From assembly GCA_000729835.1 (NCBI GenBank), contig JFHB01000016.1:62001-126000 (forward strand): a stretch of 64,000 nucleotides of DNA. Direction: 5' to 3'. The stretch is from Atkinsonella hypoxylon (taxonomy: Eukaryota; Ascomycota; Sordariomycetes; Hypocreales; Clavicipitaceae). The translations under genes and the position numbers were made by a program. This document shows positions 1-11,329 of the stretch, in pieces (positions within the stretch are counted from its first letter, which is position 1; every line of letters starts with the position of its first letter). Below the pieces are notes generated by a model, which was not told the origin of the DNA, made no database searches, and saw nothing but the letters and a program-made list of their open reading frames with translations.

Positions 1-563
1 TATATTCTCTTAATCATGGTGCGGCTACTGCAGCTGACCTTACAAGCAACAGCGATCATCGCTTCGGGATATAGATTGCTCCATACACGATCGATGTGAA
101 GCCATCGGGCTTTTCGATTGTCATGATGGATTTTGTAGGAAACAGTACAGCTCTAACATGAACTTGGATCAGCAATTGTCATCTGCTTTCATGGATAAGA
201 GCCTACAAAACAAAATTACGATACCCAACTAAAATACGTTGAAATACTGCCATATTGACTTGAACAACTGCTATTCCCCAATCGATCGAGAAAGTAATCG
301 GATCTTCCCGGCGACTGTGATTCGATACTCTATCCCTTAATCTAAAGCAAGCAACGAGATCTATTAAATTAGTACCAAAATTATACATCATAATCTATAA
401 GGTAATGATTGAAGTCCCATTTAGTAGTTACAGCAGCGGATGGGATTTCTTCATTATAGTTTATGCTTCATCCTAATAGAACATAATTGAAACCAATTCG
501 ATTAAATATAGTCTTATAGTATATAATTACATCTCTTTTTGGGAACTGATAGTATAAGCAGCT
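1..563. other. No gene recognised
   Basis: AT-rich sequence with only short chance frames on both strands. I see no domain, tRNA or repeat worth naming. Confidence 0.5.
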
Positions 564-946
564 ATGGCGGACTCAAGTGTCCCGATCTATGACTTCTCAA
601 AATTGACGTCATACGAACAGAGCTTCCCTGCTGTTTGCTTTTGTATGGTCTTCACATCAGATTTGGGTGGATAGAGCTAAAACATTCGACATTGCAGATG
701 CGAATCAACGATATAGTGAGCTACTCGAAAGGCACCCAGAGCTCTATGTTTCTGCACAGCCGAGAGATCCGCTTCGTTCAGCAATTGTGGGAGACTATTG
801 CGATTCTGGCATATTTTATTCTCGGACGAAACATTGAAAAACGTGAAAAGAGACGCAACACCTGCAGATATATCCACAATAAGCCCAGGGGCGCCGTTGG
901 TGCAAGGGTGCTGTTCTAATTTGCGAAAAAAAAAAAAAATTGCAAG
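564..946 (+). pseudogene. Broken gene of unrecognised family
   Basis: An ATG at 564 opens a protein-like frame (MADSSVPIYDFSKL...) that hits a stop near 672. A second frame resumes at once (RAKTFDIADANQRY, then PRDPLRSAIVGDYCDSG) and runs to a TGA near 830. A third stretch (KRDATPADIS...) runs to a good splice donor, ggtaagt, at 946-952 that is followed by a ttactaac branch-like motif. The three blocks read as one coding exon broken by a +1 shift near 672 and by TGA codons near 830. I do not recognise the family. A functional gene with a very short intron is the alternative, but the 31-nt candidate intron is too short for fungi. Confidence 0.4.
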
Positions 947-952
947 GTAAGT

Positions 953-2090
953 TACTAACAACTGGCTTCTAATTATCGCTTACTAGACCGTATTTTCCTT
1001 TCCGTAAAGTGGTTTTAACTGTAAGTTTCACTATGGGAAAATCTGATTTTCGAGGTGCTCAGCACGTTCAGCAGCACGAGAAGGTACCGCTTCCTATGGT
1101 GGCGGCTCCGAGTTGATTAGGGACCATGCAAAAGCGTGGTGACGCGCATGCTATCCAGCCTCATCCATCTACAAACCGTCCTTACCAGAGAAGACGAGAT
1201 GAAATGAAAGGTATTTACACCTCGATGAAGCCCAAAATGTGAGATCTACTAACTACCCAACCCTGATTTATGATTCTAGTCCGATATGACAGGGTGAAAA
1301 TCAATAAGTTTTTATATTTGCTCTTGATACCATAGATATCTATAAATTCAACCCTTGGTTAAATACATACGTCTAAAGTCTTTGTCAATCTTATCGAGGT
1401 AACAAACACCAGTAGCAATGGTAGATTTGAGACCCTTTGACGTATACTCTTTTTCAAGATAAATGTCCTCACGAAGTTTGCGAGCCTGTATATGTCACCT
1501 GGATGTGACGACTGCGATTAGTCTCTAATGGATAAACCTAGTCGGTGTTTTATGGTGGCAGGCGTTACAGGGCGTTGGTCACTCTAAGCGGGTGTATGTC
1601 ACGTATGATGATGGGTTGAAGACCGTATTCAAGGGGATATTTAAGTGAATGGTAATATTCAAGTAAAGATCGTAGTTGAAGACTGGCTATCTACCTATTC
1701 TAGAGAGGTGAAAAATCTGGTGCTCGCCCCGACCTTTGTTTCGTGTGCCTGACGCTGGTCATAGAGTGGCTGTTGCAGCCGGCCTTTTCTTACAGCCTAT
1801 GAACATGGATCGTAACACTTGATTATGTAGCAAGAACTTAACCTGAGGTAGTTCTCTGATGTAGAAGATACGCTGGAACCAAGGCGATGAGTGATGTTAA
1901 GTGTCCTAGCTGTATCTTCAATGCTGCCACGCGTTATACGTTAAAACACACAAGTGACTTTTGATACCCTGACGATAGTTCGTATTATCTTTCATTTGAC
2001 TGAAATCGTACATAAATTCTAATCACTCAGACTGATCTATTTAAACATAATTATATCAGGCGAATAATATTTGTAACTATCGATTCTGTG
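953..2090. other. No gene recognised
   Basis: No convincing frame on either strand. The first part could hold further exons of the broken gene upstream, but I could not follow a frame through it. Confidence 0.4.
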
Positions 2091-3255
2091 CTAGCTAACA
2101 GTTTTCTTCATTCGCTTAGCCCAATGTATTCCACAAGCATTACAAAGCGTTCTTGGTCCATCAGGACCCTTTCGCCATTCAGGAGAACTCAAAGTTGCTA
2201 TGGAAAAGTCAATAATAAGAATATAATGGATACCAAAGTCCTAAGTATAGCATACCGCAAAATAAGCAAGAACGAATTTGTCTTTTGAGTGGTCGAGTAT
2301 AGCGTTGTCGCCGTTGTCGCTGTTGCCCTCGATTCGGCATATAAAATGACTGCGGCGATGTCGTTTCATTACTCAGATTCGTAAATGGGGAAGGGATTTC
2401 ATCATTAAAGAACCCCAAAGAGGTTATGTCTCCTTCTATTTGCTGATATAGTTCTTCCTCGTCTTGGTCGCCGACTGCATTCGCATTATCAGCGAGCGCC
2501 GTTGCTTGACTAGAATTAGGGCTCGGCTGTTCTGAAGTGATCCCGCCGGTAGCTGGCCCATATATTTGCCACGGCTCTAGTTGCGTCATATCTTGTACGT
2601 TGCTATCTAGCGAAAGATTGAGTCCACTTTGATTTCCTCTGTATAAGCGGCCACTCACGAGGAAACTATGCGACGGCTCTAGATTTGGCATCAGAGGCGG
2701 GAAATTGTGTACAAGTACTTGCCCCATAAGGTCAAATAAAGCATAGTCATTGCTTCGCAGTCTGAATCTACAGAACGAGTGGAACAACTGTTCTGTAACA
2801 GTAGACCTGACTAATTCAGCCAAGAAGGTATCATAGTCTTCTGGTGGCATATAAGTCTCTAGCCTTGTGCCAAGTAGTTCCTGTGCACTGTATCCAGTAA
2901 ACTTGGAAATATTACGGGATATGCTCTGAATTGTATCGTTGTATAGAGTGATTTGGAAAATATTGGACGATTGATTGACCATGCTCGTAGCTTTATTCAT
3001 CCAGCCGATCAGATCCAGGTCTTTTGATTCACCCAGTTCTGAGCCAAAAACATGGCGCACGCTTCCTGATGAAGGAATAGCATGGTTAGAGTTCTTGACA
3101 GTGTCGCGAGATGTTCGAGTCTTCTCGAAAGGGCCCAGTTCCGCAAAACCTTCCATTGTTGTTGAAAGCAGATTCAAGTGGTGTTCAACAATGAAGCCGC
3201 CAACGGGCGGCTCAATCGTGACTGGGCTCAACGACCACGTGGTATCCTGTTCCAT
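2091..3255 (-). CDS. White-Collar-2-like PAS/GATA transcription factor
   Basis: Two exons are inferred: 2256-3255 and 2091-2197, joined across a 58-nt intron (2198-2255, donor gtatgc, acceptor ccatag). The spliced product is about 368 residues. The middle (about residues 95-200) is a PAS domain of the WC-2 type ([14 protein letters not shown], then a [11 protein letters not shown] helix). The second exon completes a GATA zinc finger, CX2CX18CX2C: CLFC at the end of exon 1, then [18 protein letters not shown] and a basic tail. In the family, WC-2 pairs with the blue-light receptor WC-1 and binds GATC-type light elements in the nucleus. At about 368 residues it is shorter than classical WC-2 proteins (roughly 480-530). 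It has only one PAS and ends just after the finger, so it is more likely a paralogue than the canonical gene. The frame is open upstream of this ATG, so an extra 5' exon is possible. Confidence 0.8.
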
Positions 3256-4159
3256 AAAAAGGATTATGGAACAGTTCACGCAAATTACATACTAAGAATT
3301 AAACTCGTAAATAAGAGACCGGCTAAGCAAGCCTATGGCACATATTACTAATGGACTTTCATTTATGTTTTGGCAGAGTGTTGGTTATAAATAGTATTCT
3401 CAAACGCCAAAAAATAAAATAAAAATGCAGTCACCAATACGTCACAGACTACAGTCGAATAGCACCAGCTGTGCCGCGTATGTGAGACATTTCATGCATA
3501 CATCCACTTCGGCGAAGGTTGCCGGTCACCGATGAGTTACCAAAAGCTGGGGCAAGCTGAAAATCAGGCATCAAATATCCTAAATATACTACTAAACCAA
3601 ATTATATAGCGAAAATGTGTAATCTTCTTGCGCACAGAAGCAGGCGCTATGCAAAGTGTGCTCCTCAGAGGCAAAGCAAATATGATCTTCGCACACAAAC
3701 AAGGTATAAGAACTATGTTTCTTTTAGGCAAGTATTCATTCTCAGTAATTGACCATTACTTGAGGTTTCTACGATACATCCCTTGTCTTCGTTTCTCTTC
3801 CAGCGGCTGTGCCTGCTCAGGTCCCTCAGTGGCACAGGACGTGCTAGGGAAGGCTTAGTGATTAGCCTACACGACCGTGTGGGCCATGTACGAGCCTTCA
3901 CCTTCTTCTCCTCGTCCACAACATGTAAACAAAAACCATCTAGCACAAGCCAAGCAGAAAAGTGTGCGATCAACGTTCGTTGCCGAGAAAGAGTGCGGTT
4001 GCGCCAAGGTGAGAAGTATAACTGCGGGGCGTCTAAACACTACAGGAGATATCGAGGCAGCTTAGAGAGCGACCAAGAACCTTAGTCACGATGCTTTTGT
4101 GATAGTTTCAGCTCTTACTATCCAAACACGCATTGTATTTTGGTGGATAAATTGCCCAA
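3256..4159. other. Unassigned; possible downstream remains of hAT element
   Basis: No intact gene. On the minus strand, 3713-3973 contains a stretch (HFSAW...LHVVDEEKKVKA) that vaguely recalls the conserved core that follows the N-terminal part of hAT transposases. It could be a continuation of the relic at 4160-4590. This is weak. Confidence 0.25.
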
Positions 4160-4590
4160 CTAGATAAAGGCACTGTTTATATATCCTGTTAGATCGCGGA
4201 AGTAAGGACCCTCGGCTGGCTGAAGGGGACGTTGTTGTATGGCCAACCACCGAATAAACAACTGTTGAAAGTATAGCGCGTCAAAAGAGAACGGCTTGCT
4301 CCTTCTTGCGAAGAGCGCCCAAGTTAAAAATGTCGAGAAAGTGCGCTGTTTCTTCCTGCAGAGTAACATCTGCACGTCTCGGTTCACTTGATGAACATCT
4401 TCCATTCAACCGGTGGCTTGGCTCGTAGATGCCGCATCGTGCACATGAGTGATGACGATTTTGTCCGATGGCAATCGTTGTCGAACCAAACAAGGATGGC
4501 CAGAATTATATCTCTCGACGTCGTATTCGTGCTCCCGTACCCATCCGGCCTTTTCATACTTCACGATTGTTTTGTTTAGCTGAAGAATGA
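4160..4590 (-). mobile_element. hAT-family DNA transposase relic, N-terminal part
   Basis: The minus strand carries a frame (4160-4405) reading RKKQRTFSTFL and then LFIRWLAIQQRPLQPAEGPY followed by FRDLTGYIN. This matches the pattern after the BED finger in fungal hAT (Restless-type) transposases: a hydrophobic F-x-R-W-hydrophobic segment, a Pro, a Glu, then FR and a hydrophobic helix. Upstream (to about 4590) are Cys/His-bearing blocks in other frames where a BED finger would sit. No continuous frame, terminal inverted repeats or target-site duplication were found, so this is a dead fragment. The call rests on motif memory, not a search. Confidence 0.5.
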
Positions 4591-4797
4591 TCGGGCAGAA
4601 GACTCCCGGTGAATCGGAAAACGAGAGATTCTTGATTTCCTGTCCATACTGGCTGATTCATACTATTGTGCTCGAAACCAGCTCAGGTGCTCTAGCTGTC
4701 TAAATTCATCGAACAACGCAGTAGTCACAAGCCCTTGGGCTGAAAAAAAGTGCTTCCTTTAAAATGAACAAAAACGTGAACAAACTTTGACTATATG

Positions 4798-6514
4798 TTA
4801 CAGTGATAGGCTATGTTTACGTAGATATCTCGCAAAATCTTGGGGTTTTTTTTTCTTCATCTTTGCAGCGTCCTCCCATACCGTATCAACACTGCATGCC
4901 GAACTCCCAACATTTTGCATCTCAAATTGCAGGTCGTTGCCTAACCCCCTATGTGATAAAATTGTTAAGAATTGATGGGGGACTTTGCGAGAACGGGCAC
5001 TAGGGTCGCTGCTCCAGTATGTCAAAACAGCAGCATTATGGACTTGTTGAATCATGTCTTCAGGTTTCCAAGACTCGCTTCCAGACGTCCAGCAGCATGA
5101 CAGTTCAAATTTTGGACAACCACTGCCAATAAGCAAACGGTGGCCAACAATAATCTCCAATTCGTCTTCAAAAAGGTCATCTTTAATCGGTGTAGAATCA
5201 ATCGCCAACAATTGGTCATACCCGTCTCGTTGCTGCTGCCAGAGTTCATGTACTACCTCGGTAGGCATCCAGTCACCCTGGGATTTTGGGTATCCTACGT
5301 ATTGTATCAGGTCTAATCCCGAGGGTGGATTTTCCGGACTGCAAGGCCGTATAACGCGCATTAGTTCTGGTAATACACTGCATTCTTCTGAAGTCGGACG
5401 CTTCCATGGCTCGGGTCCACAGCCCCAAAATGTACATACGGCCGCGTTCGATGCTTCTTGGACAACGCGCTCAGGTAGCCATTTGCAGGTACCATCTCGA
5501 AGCAAACAATACAATTCGAGGAAACTTCCGTTCTTGTGGTCTGAGACTCTGTAATCCTTGATACATTGCAGCTCATCACTTAACGGAAGGTGTTTCTGAG
5601 CGAACGTGGTTAGAACGCCGAGTCGGACCCTTTTCCGATCTTGAGAATGACCAAGCCCTTTGTCTTGATTTGTCCGTTTGCTAATATCTTTTTTTAATTA
5701 GAACAAGCAATTTATGTCTGGGCAGGGTGGGGACAATTATTGAGCTTTCTTCAGTTTTGCTAACGGCACGACTTTTAAAGGCGTTCAACCCACCTTGTTT
5801 CTTACGCTTGGATTTCCTGATTTGAGGCTGCTTCTGGTGATATTGATGATTATGTAGGTGGCTCTTCAGACAAATTGGGTCCAGAATCGATACTAAGGTA
5901 TTATTAGTTATTCTGAGAATTGGCAAGCTAATACAAGCAGTCTAACGCTGTTTCTAGCTCGCAGGACCTATCTGGTCTAGAGCTACCTTCTGTCAATTTC
6001 TCTGAGTCTGTGCAATGATGCACGGCTGCATTTCCCTCTAGCTTCTTAAAATCGTATGAAGTAGCCTTGAGCTCGTTTAAATTGTTTGCTGTAGCAAGTG
6101 AGCGACTCTGCTGGCTGTATTGATCAGTGAAATGCTCAGATTACCTGGCAACCGGTCATCCGTTTTGCGACCTGTAGACAAAATGGCCACAGCAACGTTT
6201 TGTAGGACATTATAAATTTGAACCTTGGAAGAGAATAGAGTCGCCGTAGCTAGGTAATCTAAAAGTTCATCGTCCACGGCCTTGAGAGATATAGACAATT
6301 GCAGCGTATCGACATTCCATGAAGCGGCGAGTTTTTCAATATACATGCGGCGAGCGTCGGCCATATCTTCTGAATCAAATGTATGAAGGTACATCGTACG
6401 TGAGTCTTGGAGTAGATCGGAAGGGTTTTGAATATGAATATTATCAACACAAAGGGATTGAAAATCATGAGTAACCGGGTAGATCTTCTCGTGACTAGAG
6501 CGATAATGCCGCAT
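4798..6514 (-). pseudogene. Chromodomain-like repeat protein, broken into several frames
   Basis: The minus strand is protein-like for 1.7 kb but changes frame at least twice. Block A (6514-6077) starts with an ATG and is acidic and helical. Block B (about 6076-5930) and block C (5926-5681, Lys-rich) follow in other frames. Block D (5697-4798) is open for about 300 codons. Block D contains three chromodomain-like repeats, each ending in a Trp-x-Pro-Glu/Thr and a helix: CKWLPERVVQEASNAAVCTF, GDWMPTEVVHELW and ESWKPEDMIQQVHNAAVLTY. Blocks C and D meet in a run of seven A, where one base would join them. Chromodomains bind methylated histone tails; the role here is inference. If the frame changes are sequencing errors, this would be one gene of roughly 500 codons. 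Otherwise it is a pseudogene, or block D is a shorter separate gene. Confidence 0.45.
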
Positions 6515-7612
6515 GCAATTTGCTAGGTTCTAGGATCAGCAGTAGCATTTAAGTGCTACACCGTGCCCTGCACAACCCAACGTTCCACAGATCACAACCT
6601 AGCCCGGGTAGTCGAAGCCCCACTAGATAGGGGATCACGAGGCCGGAGTCCTGAGACACTTGCTACTTAAAGAATTATCGATTCGAGATGAGGGAGGCGG
6701 GAGGCGGGGTAAAATGTGTGCAGGATGCGTCTAGACGACTCGATCGTCTAAGCCTCTACTTGGAGAGGACTAGAAGATGCAGCACGGAGGGGGAAATTAT
6801 GGATCCATTAACTAGGGAAAAGATGGCGTTTGAAATATGTATCTCGTCGATGGTAGGAAACATGCAAAAGTTTTGGATTGAGCGCCGGCTAGAAATTGAA
6901 ATTCATCGGCACTCGCGGTAAGGGTTCTGCACCATTGACATTAACACATCTACCGTTCCAATTCTGAAATAGACCTAGTCGAGTAAGTCTTCTCAAATTC
7001 GATATTTATTTTGTCTTTTTATGAGCATAGCTACCTACGTGAATAACTATAAAATTGTCATATGAGTATACCATGGTCGAACGTTTCCTTCTTTACAGCC
7101 CATTTTATTGCACATGGTCAGTCAATTCAACATGGTGTGACACGTACACGCACAGAATTTTTCAATCGAAGGGTGAGAGCAATGTTCATGTCGACTAACG
7201 GAGCATATTGGAGCAGCGGTGAATGCATTCACTTCGTGTTTTTGACCTTTTCGGAGCCCAACGCATCATGATCATGTCGAGGCAGCTGCTGCGATGTTAG
7301 TTAATGCCGCACTTTTCGGAGCGGGTCCACTGCCTTGGAAAACGGGCTAACGACCGGGATGAACTTAGGAAGAGAACGTGAGACATGGTGGAGCTGATAT
7401 GCGCTCAATATTTCGCTGGGTCTGGGTCGAAAGTGTCGGTCAAACACGTAACTATTCATGACAATTGGAATTCAAGCGCAGCTTTACCGAGCTCGCTCAT
7501 CGGTCATAACGTTATGTATGACGATGGAAATCAAGACCAGACTAGTTCCGAATACTGTTCATTTTCCGTCACGAAAGCAGAATAAAGCTCTGATCTCAAT
7601 ACGCAGCAGTCA
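6515..7612. other. Intergenic; short open frame just 5' of the next gene
   Basis: No recognised gene. A 66-codon frame at 7385-7585 is in phase with the large gene starting at 7613 and is separated from it by a single TAA (7583-7585). It could be a lost N-terminal extension or chance. Confidence 0.4.
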
Positions 7613-10138
7613 ATGATGCAGCGCCGTGGAAGGGGCCGCAGGCTTACGTTGATGGTGGCCAAAAAGTTTGCAATAGAGGAGCTTCTGGTTTCGAGTTATT
7701 TTGACGGTGCCAAGCCCAAATTTTACAGAGAACTATTCAATTTGATCGAGGAAGAGAATGTTTCGGATTGGCATAGACTGTGCGCGGCCTTACAAGAAGG
7801 GCGCAGCAAGAGACGTCGATTCAACTTAGCTTCTAATTGGATACCCCAAGACTGCAAACATGCAAAAAAGTGGCTCAAGCGACAGGCAAATGCGAATTTC
7901 GAGATTACACGAGCTGTCCTCTGTGCTATTGGGAGCATTGATGCTGACAATATTGAGCCTTCCACGTGGAGTGCAGGAGAAGCTACTGCAACACAACACC
8001 CCTCTCTCAATCAAGTTGGAACATCCCTTATGCTACTTATTCACGGATCGAAGTACGTTATGACATCAAGACACAGCAATACTTCAGCGCGTGACAGGAG
8101 ACTTCTCGGGTATCAAGTCAGAGCTGATGGGTTCAGCGACATCTCAACTCTGATTGACACGGCGAAGCCTAAGATCTCATTTCAAATGTCTTCTCCCGCA
8201 TACGAACCGGCAATAAAGAACGCTGCGAAAGACAGAACCAGACTTTATCGAGACAAAGGATGCTCCTCCTGCTACCCTAACATCAGCGATGATTGGCTTC
8301 AAGACGTGCAATTTGCCGTGGGTGCACTCAGTCTAGCGATAGACATAACGCCCAATACACACATCGATGCCTTTGTGTGGTATCGATTCCTTGACGCATT
8401 TTGCTCGAAAGATGGAATCCGTCTGCAAATAGAGTCACAACCTCAATCATGCCAACAGTTGTCACTCCCTGACAATCTCACATTTGGCACCGTCAAAAAG
8501 ATCGAGCAGATTTGTTTAGGGAAAGTCAAAGTCGTCGGTTCAGGATTTTGCGAGCTCGAGAAAGAGCCGACTAATGATTTGAGTGGCGTTCAGCTAATTG
8601 CTGCATTCAAATCGGACAATGAATGGTCTATTGTCGTTATTAGTCATGATCGACAATTCGCCACCACCTACAGTTCAGCGAATACATCTAACGCAGTTGT
8701 TTCTCAAAGAATTCGCAGAGTCTACGAGAAAATGCCAGACGCTTGGAGCCTGAGGCCGCGGAGGATGTCCAAGAAGCCCTTAGTCGATGATTTCAACTTA
8801 TGCCTACTTTGCATCGTGTTTTCAACAGCCATGAATGTTGAGGTTTATATCGGAAACGCGCACGGCGTGAACTGGAGATTCCTTTCTTGGCTCAAGACAA
8901 CCGCAATGAATAACCACAAACATTCAGCGAAAATATTCCATCAAATACAAAACAAATTGCCTCATGTAATGTGGATTGGGGTTCCTTCGGGGGATGACAT
9001 TGCAGACGCGCCATACACCAGCGTGGTATCCTCGTATTCTGACATATTTCTGTTTGGAGCTTCAGGAATGGATGTCATTCAGGGAGACAGAATGCAGGAG
9101 CTTGAAAATCAATTGGGTCCCTCGTTTGTTCATCAGAGAAATGATGATGAAGTTGTTATCCATCAGTCGGTGCTGCTAATGCTTCTTGCTTGTCAAATCA
9201 CGTCCGCGACCATTGAATTCTTCAACTGGGAACGGATCTCGTCAAGATTTATCTCCATCATGCAAAAGACCACCTGTTCGAAGATTCTAGTTTATATTTC
9301 TTACACGGGTGTCGATTCTTGGCCGAACTTGCAAGAGATATTCCAGGCATTGCACTATTTGGAAGCAATTGGCATGCATGTACGTGTATACCCATCCGAA
9401 TCAGAAGTGCGCTGGGCCCAGTACAAAGTCGGTGACATCAGGGTCCTAGATGACATGGCTACTAAACGAGGCTGGTGGCGGCCGAAAACCTGTTACGGAA
9501 TGGGCGATTGTACGTTATATCATACTTCGGATGATAAAATGGTGGTAAAGCGGAATCATAGCTGTGCTGCTGCGGACGTTCAGATCAGAAGTATCGGCTT
9601 TCGTGAGGATCTGAAATGTCTTCTTCCAATAGAGTCTGATGGAAATAGGAAGTTTCTAACAGGGCTTAAAGGAGACCACCTATTTTTCCATCAGGAATAC
9701 ATTCCAACCTTACAAAATTTCGGCGAGTTCAGGGTTTTTGTGTCAGGAGATAAGGTCACCGCTATTTTTAGGTCAAAGATTGATTGGAGTACCCCATTAA
9801 AGGACGTGGCCGTACAGGAGGCCCAACTCGGAGATTTCAGCTGGTACTCGCTAGAGGAAGCTGGGATGAAGCACAAGCGCAACGACTTGTGTAAGTTTGT
9901 CCTGACGGTACATACCTTGATCAAGAAGCAAAATCGGCCACAATTTGAAACTACATTGGTTGGCGCAAGATACGATTGCGGCATCACCGAAGAATCTTCG
10001 AGAGGAGAATTCTTTGTGAGCGAAGTCACTCGCTTTACCTCTGCAGATACTTTCTCAATGAAGTTGGCAAGCCCACATAATCAAATTATCTATACGTGGG
10101 CGAAGATGGTCGCATCATTAGTTTTAAAGCTTGAATAA
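7613..10138 (+). CDS. Large uncharacterised protein, Ulp1-like middle and ATP-grasp-like C-terminus
   Basis: A single open frame of 841 residues, starting at a double ATG after a stop. The N-terminal ~100 residues are basic and helical. Residues about 230-410 resemble the Ulp1/C48 cysteine peptidase fold: a DDWLQD-type start, an NEWSIVVISHD strand where active enzymes have His-Trp, then TYSSAN where they have an Asp, and DDFNLCLLC where they have the Cys block. The usual His and Asp are not at those places, so activity is doubtful. Residues about 600-841 resemble an ATP-grasp fold: MVVKRNHSC, then FHQEYIPTLQNFGEFRVFVS, as in ATP-grasp core strands, then a late EVTRFTSADTFSM. Both domain calls are weak pattern matches. 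No signal peptide or TM is seen. It is intact in a decay-rich region, which suggests recent or retained function. Confidence 0.6.
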   Translation: MMQRRGRGRRLTLMVAKKFAIEELLVSSYFDGAKPKFYRELFNLIEEENVSDWHRLCAALQEGRSKRRRFNLASNWIPQDCKHAKKWLKRQANANFEITRAVLCAIGSIDADNIEPSTWSAGEATATQHPSLNQVGTSLMLLIHGSKYVMTSRHSNTSARDRRLLGYQVRADGFSDISTLIDTAKPKISFQMSSPAYEPAIKNAAKDRTRLYRDKGCSSCYPNISDDWLQDVQFAVGALSLAIDITPNTHIDAFVWYRFLDAFCSKDGIRLQIESQPQSCQQLSLPDNLTFGTVKKIEQICLGKVKVVGSGFCELEKEPTNDLSGVQLIAAFKSDNEWSIVVISHDRQFATTYSSANTSNAVVSQRIRRVYEKMPDAWSLRPRRMSKKPLVDDFNLCLLCIVFSTAMNVEVYIGNAHGVNWRFLSWLKTTAMNNHKHSAKIFHQIQNKLPHVMWIGVPSGDDIADAPYTSVVSSYSDIFLFGASGMDVIQGDRMQELENQLGPSFVHQRNDDEVVIHQSVLLMLLACQITSATIEFFNWERISSRFISIMQKTTCSKILVYISYTGVDSWPNLQEIFQALHYLEAIGMHVRVYPSESEVRWAQYKVGDIRVLDDMATKRGWWRPKTCYGMGDCTLYHTSDDKMVVKRNHSCAAADVQIRSIGFREDLKCLLPIESDGNRKFLTGLKGDHLFFHQEYIPTLQNFGEFRVFVSGDKVTAIFRSKIDWSTPLKDVAVQEAQLGDFSWYSLEEAGMKHKRNDLCKFVLTVHTLIKKQNRPQFETTLVGARYDCGITEESSRGEFFVSEVTRFTSADTFSMKLASPHNQIIYTWAKMVASLVLKLE

Positions 10139-11329
10139 CCCCTCTTAATAAATGATAAATAATTAACTGTTCACTTAGTGCTATTTGATTAGATTCACGG
10201 TATGTATACAATCCGCCATGTAGTAAAAATAGATTCAACCTACTCCAGCGGCACTTCCTTCTATAAGTTCCACTGCTACCTGGTTTGTCGAATTCACGCA
10301 CGCTGGTCGTTATTCTATGAATACTGAGCGAGCTTGATGTTTGTTAATCCAGAGCCCCGCGTGCAATGTCGAATTAGCTGCCTCTAGCCTACAATGTTTG
10401 TCTTAACCTTCCCATGATCGTCTGAGACCCTACTCGCTAAACTCAATTGATGACAGACTTATTCATGTCCTTGTAAGCGTATATCCAACTGTACAAGGGG
10501 TAGCTAGCCGAGAACAGTTCTAACGTGGGTCACGCAGGCTATCCTCTGAGTCTTGTTAGTTCCAGTACCGCTTCCAGACGCTTTAGCGTTGCTCTTGCAA
10601 TATGTTGCTTATATTCGAGTCAAGAATCCATGATCAAACCCAGGAGCCCTTCATAGTCCTTGATCTCCCGCTAACGGGAGGAAAGAAGGTATTCATTACT
10701 TCTTCTGCCTGTTCTTTGCTATCAAGGGTACATGATCCATCAACTTTGACGAGCCGCGAAACTTCGTCGAAAAGCAGTGTTGCTAATAGTATGGCCACGA
10801 AACGATATATTGAAATATATAATATACAGCCACTGTACTACGACAATAAAATACGGAGGGAAATAATAATAATAATTCTATCAGTCCGCCGCCATCATCC
10901 CCTCAATATGAAGCTAAGGGCCACCATAAGCCAGACTGCCATCACTACTATCTTCGAATGGCAAGCCCTACTTCCTTATTTCCTTCCTTTAGTCATTCTC
11001 TCAAACTTTAATGTGTTTATAGTATCAATCTGAGCCAGTCTTCAATATTTTTAAAGGTCACTACACTCACGTGATGCATTTAGGAAAACTCTGAAACGCA
11101 AAGTTGCTGAGTTTCAACCTGTAATAAAGCCACAACAAGAAACATTTTGATCTGCAATTTTCTTTTTATTGACGAAGAAATCTATTTGAGACTTCTTACT
11201 AACTTTAACATCGAAACCCCTTCCTAGTAGGATATAACATATCGATTATCGGAATTAAGCTTCAAACTAAATGGCAGTCGCGCAGGATAAACCTAATTTC
11301 ATAACTATGTTTAAATAAATGAACGCTTC
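10139..11329. other. No gene recognised
   Basis: AT-rich spacer between the 841-residue gene and the enoyl-CoA hydratase. The longest frame, 10602-11033 plus, has no recognisable sequence character. Confidence 0.45.
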
